Both the position numbers and the translations under genes were made by a program. A stretch of DNA of 52,093 nt, from NCBI GenBank assembly GCA_964609965.1, contig CAZSTS010000016.1:1-52093 (forward strand). The letters are read 5' to 3'. The DNA comes from JAHJDR01 sp964609965 (GTDB lineage Bacteria; UBA10199; JADGCS01). The stretch's first letter is position 1. Each line of letters starts with the position of its first letter. Under the pieces are notes generated by a model that did no database searches, was not told where the DNA came from, and worked only from the letters and a program-made list of their open reading frames with translations. Positions 50,858 to 52,093 of this stretch are shown here, one piece after another.

Positions 50858-51310
50858 ATGAAATTAGGTATTAAAATTGGTGATAAAGTTGAGGTTATTA
50901 AAGGTAAATTTGCTGGCCAAAAGTCAACAATAGCCAAAATCGACAAAAGAACTAAACGTATTGTTTTAGAAGACCTTAAAAAACAAAAGGTTAAGACAAA
51001 AAAGAATGAAACAAAAGAATTACACGGTAGCTTTCATTTTCTAAGCCTTAAGGTCATAAGACCAGAAAAACCCAAGGTAGAAGAAGAGCCAAAGCAAGCT
51101 GAAGCACCAAAAACAGAAGGTGATGCAGCAAAGGCTGAACCAGTAAAAGCTGAAGCTAAAGAAGAAACTAAAGTAGAAGCTAAGGAAAACAAGAAGGAAG
51201 AGAAAAAAGAAGAGCCTAAGAAAGAAGCTAAAGCTGAAGAAAAAAAGGAAGAAACAAAAGAAGATAAAGCAAAAGAAATAGGTACTGGCGAAAAGTTAAA
51301 GAAAAAATAA
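50858..51310 (+). CDS. KOW-domain protein (uL24-like) with Lys/Glu/Ala-rich tail
   Basis: The 150-residue protein has an N-terminal KOW motif (KLGIKIGDKVEVIKGKFAGQKSTIAKIDKRTKRIVLEDL, residues 2-40) like ribosomal protein uL24. Residues 75-150 form a low-complexity Lys/Glu/Ala repeat (EAKEETKVEAKENKKEEKKE). The start at 50858 follows ATAATAGGTG; the longer frame upstream does not resemble the family. It sits upstream of bL28 and a more typical uL24, so the cluster has two KOW proteins. It may be a ribosome-associated paralogue or an RNA-binding protein. Confidence 0.75.
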   Translation: MKLGIKIGDKVEVIKGKFAGQKSTIAKIDKRTKRIVLEDLKKQKVKTKKNETKELHGSFHFLSLKVIRPEKPKVEEEPKQAEAPKTEGDAAKAEPVKAEAKEETKVEAKENKKEEKKEEPKKEAKAEEKKEETKEDKAKEIGTGEKLKKK

Positions 51311-51331
51311 AAATATAAGGATTATTCCGAT

Positions 51332-51377
51332 AAACCCTGAAGGGGTTTTATAACACAGCCCAGGGTAACACCCTGGG
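51332..51377. repeat. Compound hairpin repeat, copy B
   Basis: AAACCCTGAAGGGGTTT (51332-51348) is followed by CCCAGGGT / ACCCTGGG (51359-51366 and 51370-51377). It is related to 41927-42003 but lacks the GTCGCACA inner arm. It precedes GGGAATATTGAATACGGA, which supplies the purine run before rpmB. Confidence 0.7.
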
Positions 51378-51398
51378 AATATTGAATACGGAGCAGTT

Positions 51399-51683
51399 AT
51401 GTCAAACGTATGTGAAATAACCGGTGTTAGACGTTACAAAGTTAATCGCGTCTCACACGCCAATAATAAATCAAGACACTTTCAACAACCAAACATACAA
51501 GAACGTCGTTTTCTTATTCCTGAGCTCGGACAAAGAATTAAAATTAAAGTTAGCTCAAGAGGTTTAAGGACTATTGACAAACACGGTGGTTTATCACGCT
51601 ATGTGGTAAAAGCCAAAGTTGAAAAATTATCTCCAAGCTTGAGACGACTCAAGAAAGTTCTCATCAAGAAAGGTTTACACTAA
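51399..51683 (+). CDS. rpmB: Ribosomal protein bL28
   Basis: The 94-residue large-subunit protein starts MSNVCEITGVRRYKVNRVSHANNKSRHFQQPN and continues with IKVSSRGLRTIDKHGGL. These match bL28 (CxITGxxxxxGNxxSHAxNK, then VSAKGLRTIDKxG). It has one cysteine near the start and no CxxC pairs, so it is the zinc-free E. coli-like form. The C-terminal extension (KAKVEKLSPSLRRLKKVLIKKGLH) is longer than in E. coli. It is normally next to rpmG; here it lies between two KOW proteins. Confidence 0.9.
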   Translation: MSNVCEITGVRRYKVNRVSHANNKSRHFQQPNIQERRFLIPELGQRIKIKVSSRGLRTIDKHGGLSRYVVKAKVEKLSPSLRRLKKVLIKKGLH

Positions 51684-51692
51684 AGGTTCATT

Positions 51693-52007
51693 ATGAAAAG
51701 ATTAAGAAAAGACGATATCATCGAAGTCATATCTGGTGTTAATACTGGCAAACAAGGCAAGATCCTTCGTTTTAACGCAAAACGAGACCGTGCTTATGTC
51801 GAAAAAGTCGCTATGGTAAAAAAACATTCCAAAGCAACTAAAGAAAACCCTGCTGGCGGCATCATCGAAAAAGAGGCTTCAATTCATATTTCAAACTTAA
51901 TGCTCGTTGATCCAGGCAGTAAAAAGCCAAGTAAAGTTGGCACTAAAACTTTGAAAGATGGAAAAAAGGTTCGAGTCTTTAAGAAGACTGGAGCTGAATT
52001 AAAATAA
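51693..52007 (+). CDS. rplX: Ribosomal protein uL24
   Basis: The 104-residue large-subunit assembly protein has the KOW motif DDIIEVISGVNTGKQGKILRF, KVAMVKKHSKATKENPAGGIIEKEASIHISNLMLVDPGSKKPSKV and the C-terminal KTLKDGKKVRVFKKTGAEL. All segments match bacterial uL24. It usually lies in the spc part of the S10 region between rplN and rplE. Here it follows bL28 by 9 bp and none of those genes is near, so it is either a relocated gene or a second copy. Confidence 0.92.
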   Translation: MKRLRKDDIIEVISGVNTGKQGKILRFNAKRDRAYVEKVAMVKKHSKATKENPAGGIIEKEASIHISNLMLVDPGSKKPSKVGTKTLKDGKKVRVFKKTGAELK

Positions 52008-52043
52008 TTTTGAATTAATATTCTAGATTATAAAAGGCGGGGA

Positions 52044-52091
52044 GTGTAAATAATTTTGTGTAATTGGCCAAAATGAGGGATGAGAGTCCCT
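52044..52091. mobile_element. Probable IS256-like terminus at right edge
   Basis: GTGTAAATAATTTTGTGTAA followed by TTGGCC resembles the terminal inverted repeat of IS256-family elements. A small hairpin AGGGA / TCCCT (52076-52091) ends the window. No transposase gene is inside the window. Confidence 0.5.
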
Positions 52092-52093
52092 AG

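Noticed and set aside
1..52093. tRNA or rRNA genes
   Set aside because: No cloverleaf with TTC-loop and CCA-type end, and no rRNA-like conserved stretch, was seen.

Overview
The window looks like a complete contig from a moderately AT-rich Gram-negative bacterium. It carries an RND exporter, a seven-subunit Mrp antiporter, a lipobox lipoprotein and electron-transfer-flavoprotein beta-oxidation genes. The gene mix suggests a deltaproteobacteria-like lineage or a candidate phylum, but nothing here fixes the phylum. Both ends look like insertion-sequence termini, as expected when an assembly breaks at repeats.

Layout. (1) 120-8184, minus strand: a complete reductive uracil/thymine degradation operon. 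In transcription order it is methylmalonate-semialdehyde dehydrogenase, dihydropyrimidinase, beta-ureidopropionase, a class III aminotransferase, PreT and PreA. Together they take pyrimidine bases to acyl-CoA. Two of the gaps hold matching 134-nt elements that fold as three-way junctions, and the leader has a strong hairpin beside the ribosome binding site. (2) 8436-15194: an RND pump without its partner subunits and two paralogous POT-like transporters. (3) 15297-21610: the mrpABCDEFG operon. (4) 21685-28535: a membrane-anchored coiled-coil protein, an orphan HicB-like regulator with a palindromic operator, then trpA, trpB, purH and a pabC-like gene. (5) 28753-33683, plus strand: DAHP synthase, a sodium:solute symporter, a trypsin-like protease without an export signal, and a ferritin-like protein. 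(6) 33729-36626: both subunits of DNA topoisomerase VI, unusual in bacteria. (7) 36858-43318: a cluster of lineage-specific proteins (HEAT-repeat, anchor-only, pentapeptide-repeat, helical). Three of these and the protein at 21685 share one architecture: about 70-80 polar residues, a hydrophobic hairpin at residues 75-120, a basic flank, then a variable domain. (8) 43653-49137: a calcium-motif lipoprotein, then an acyl-CoA dehydrogenase divergent from a TetR regulator and etfBA, with a FadR-type operator between them. (9) 49307-52007: an unknown 438-residue protein, then a KOW protein, bL28 and uL24 outside any S10/spc context.

A second theme is repeats. Many intergenic spaces hold degenerate tandem arrays with a 7-8 bp period, each locus with its own word. 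They often begin at a stop codon and in several places run into coding sequence (trpB N-terminus, a loop of purH, C-termini of mrpD and mrpA). GTAGGGGC-type palindromic elements and hairpin repeats are also scattered through the gaps.

The best candidates for something undescribed are the twin three-way-junction elements of the pyrimidine operon and the hairpin-anchored protein family. All functional calls come from reading motifs; no database search was run.
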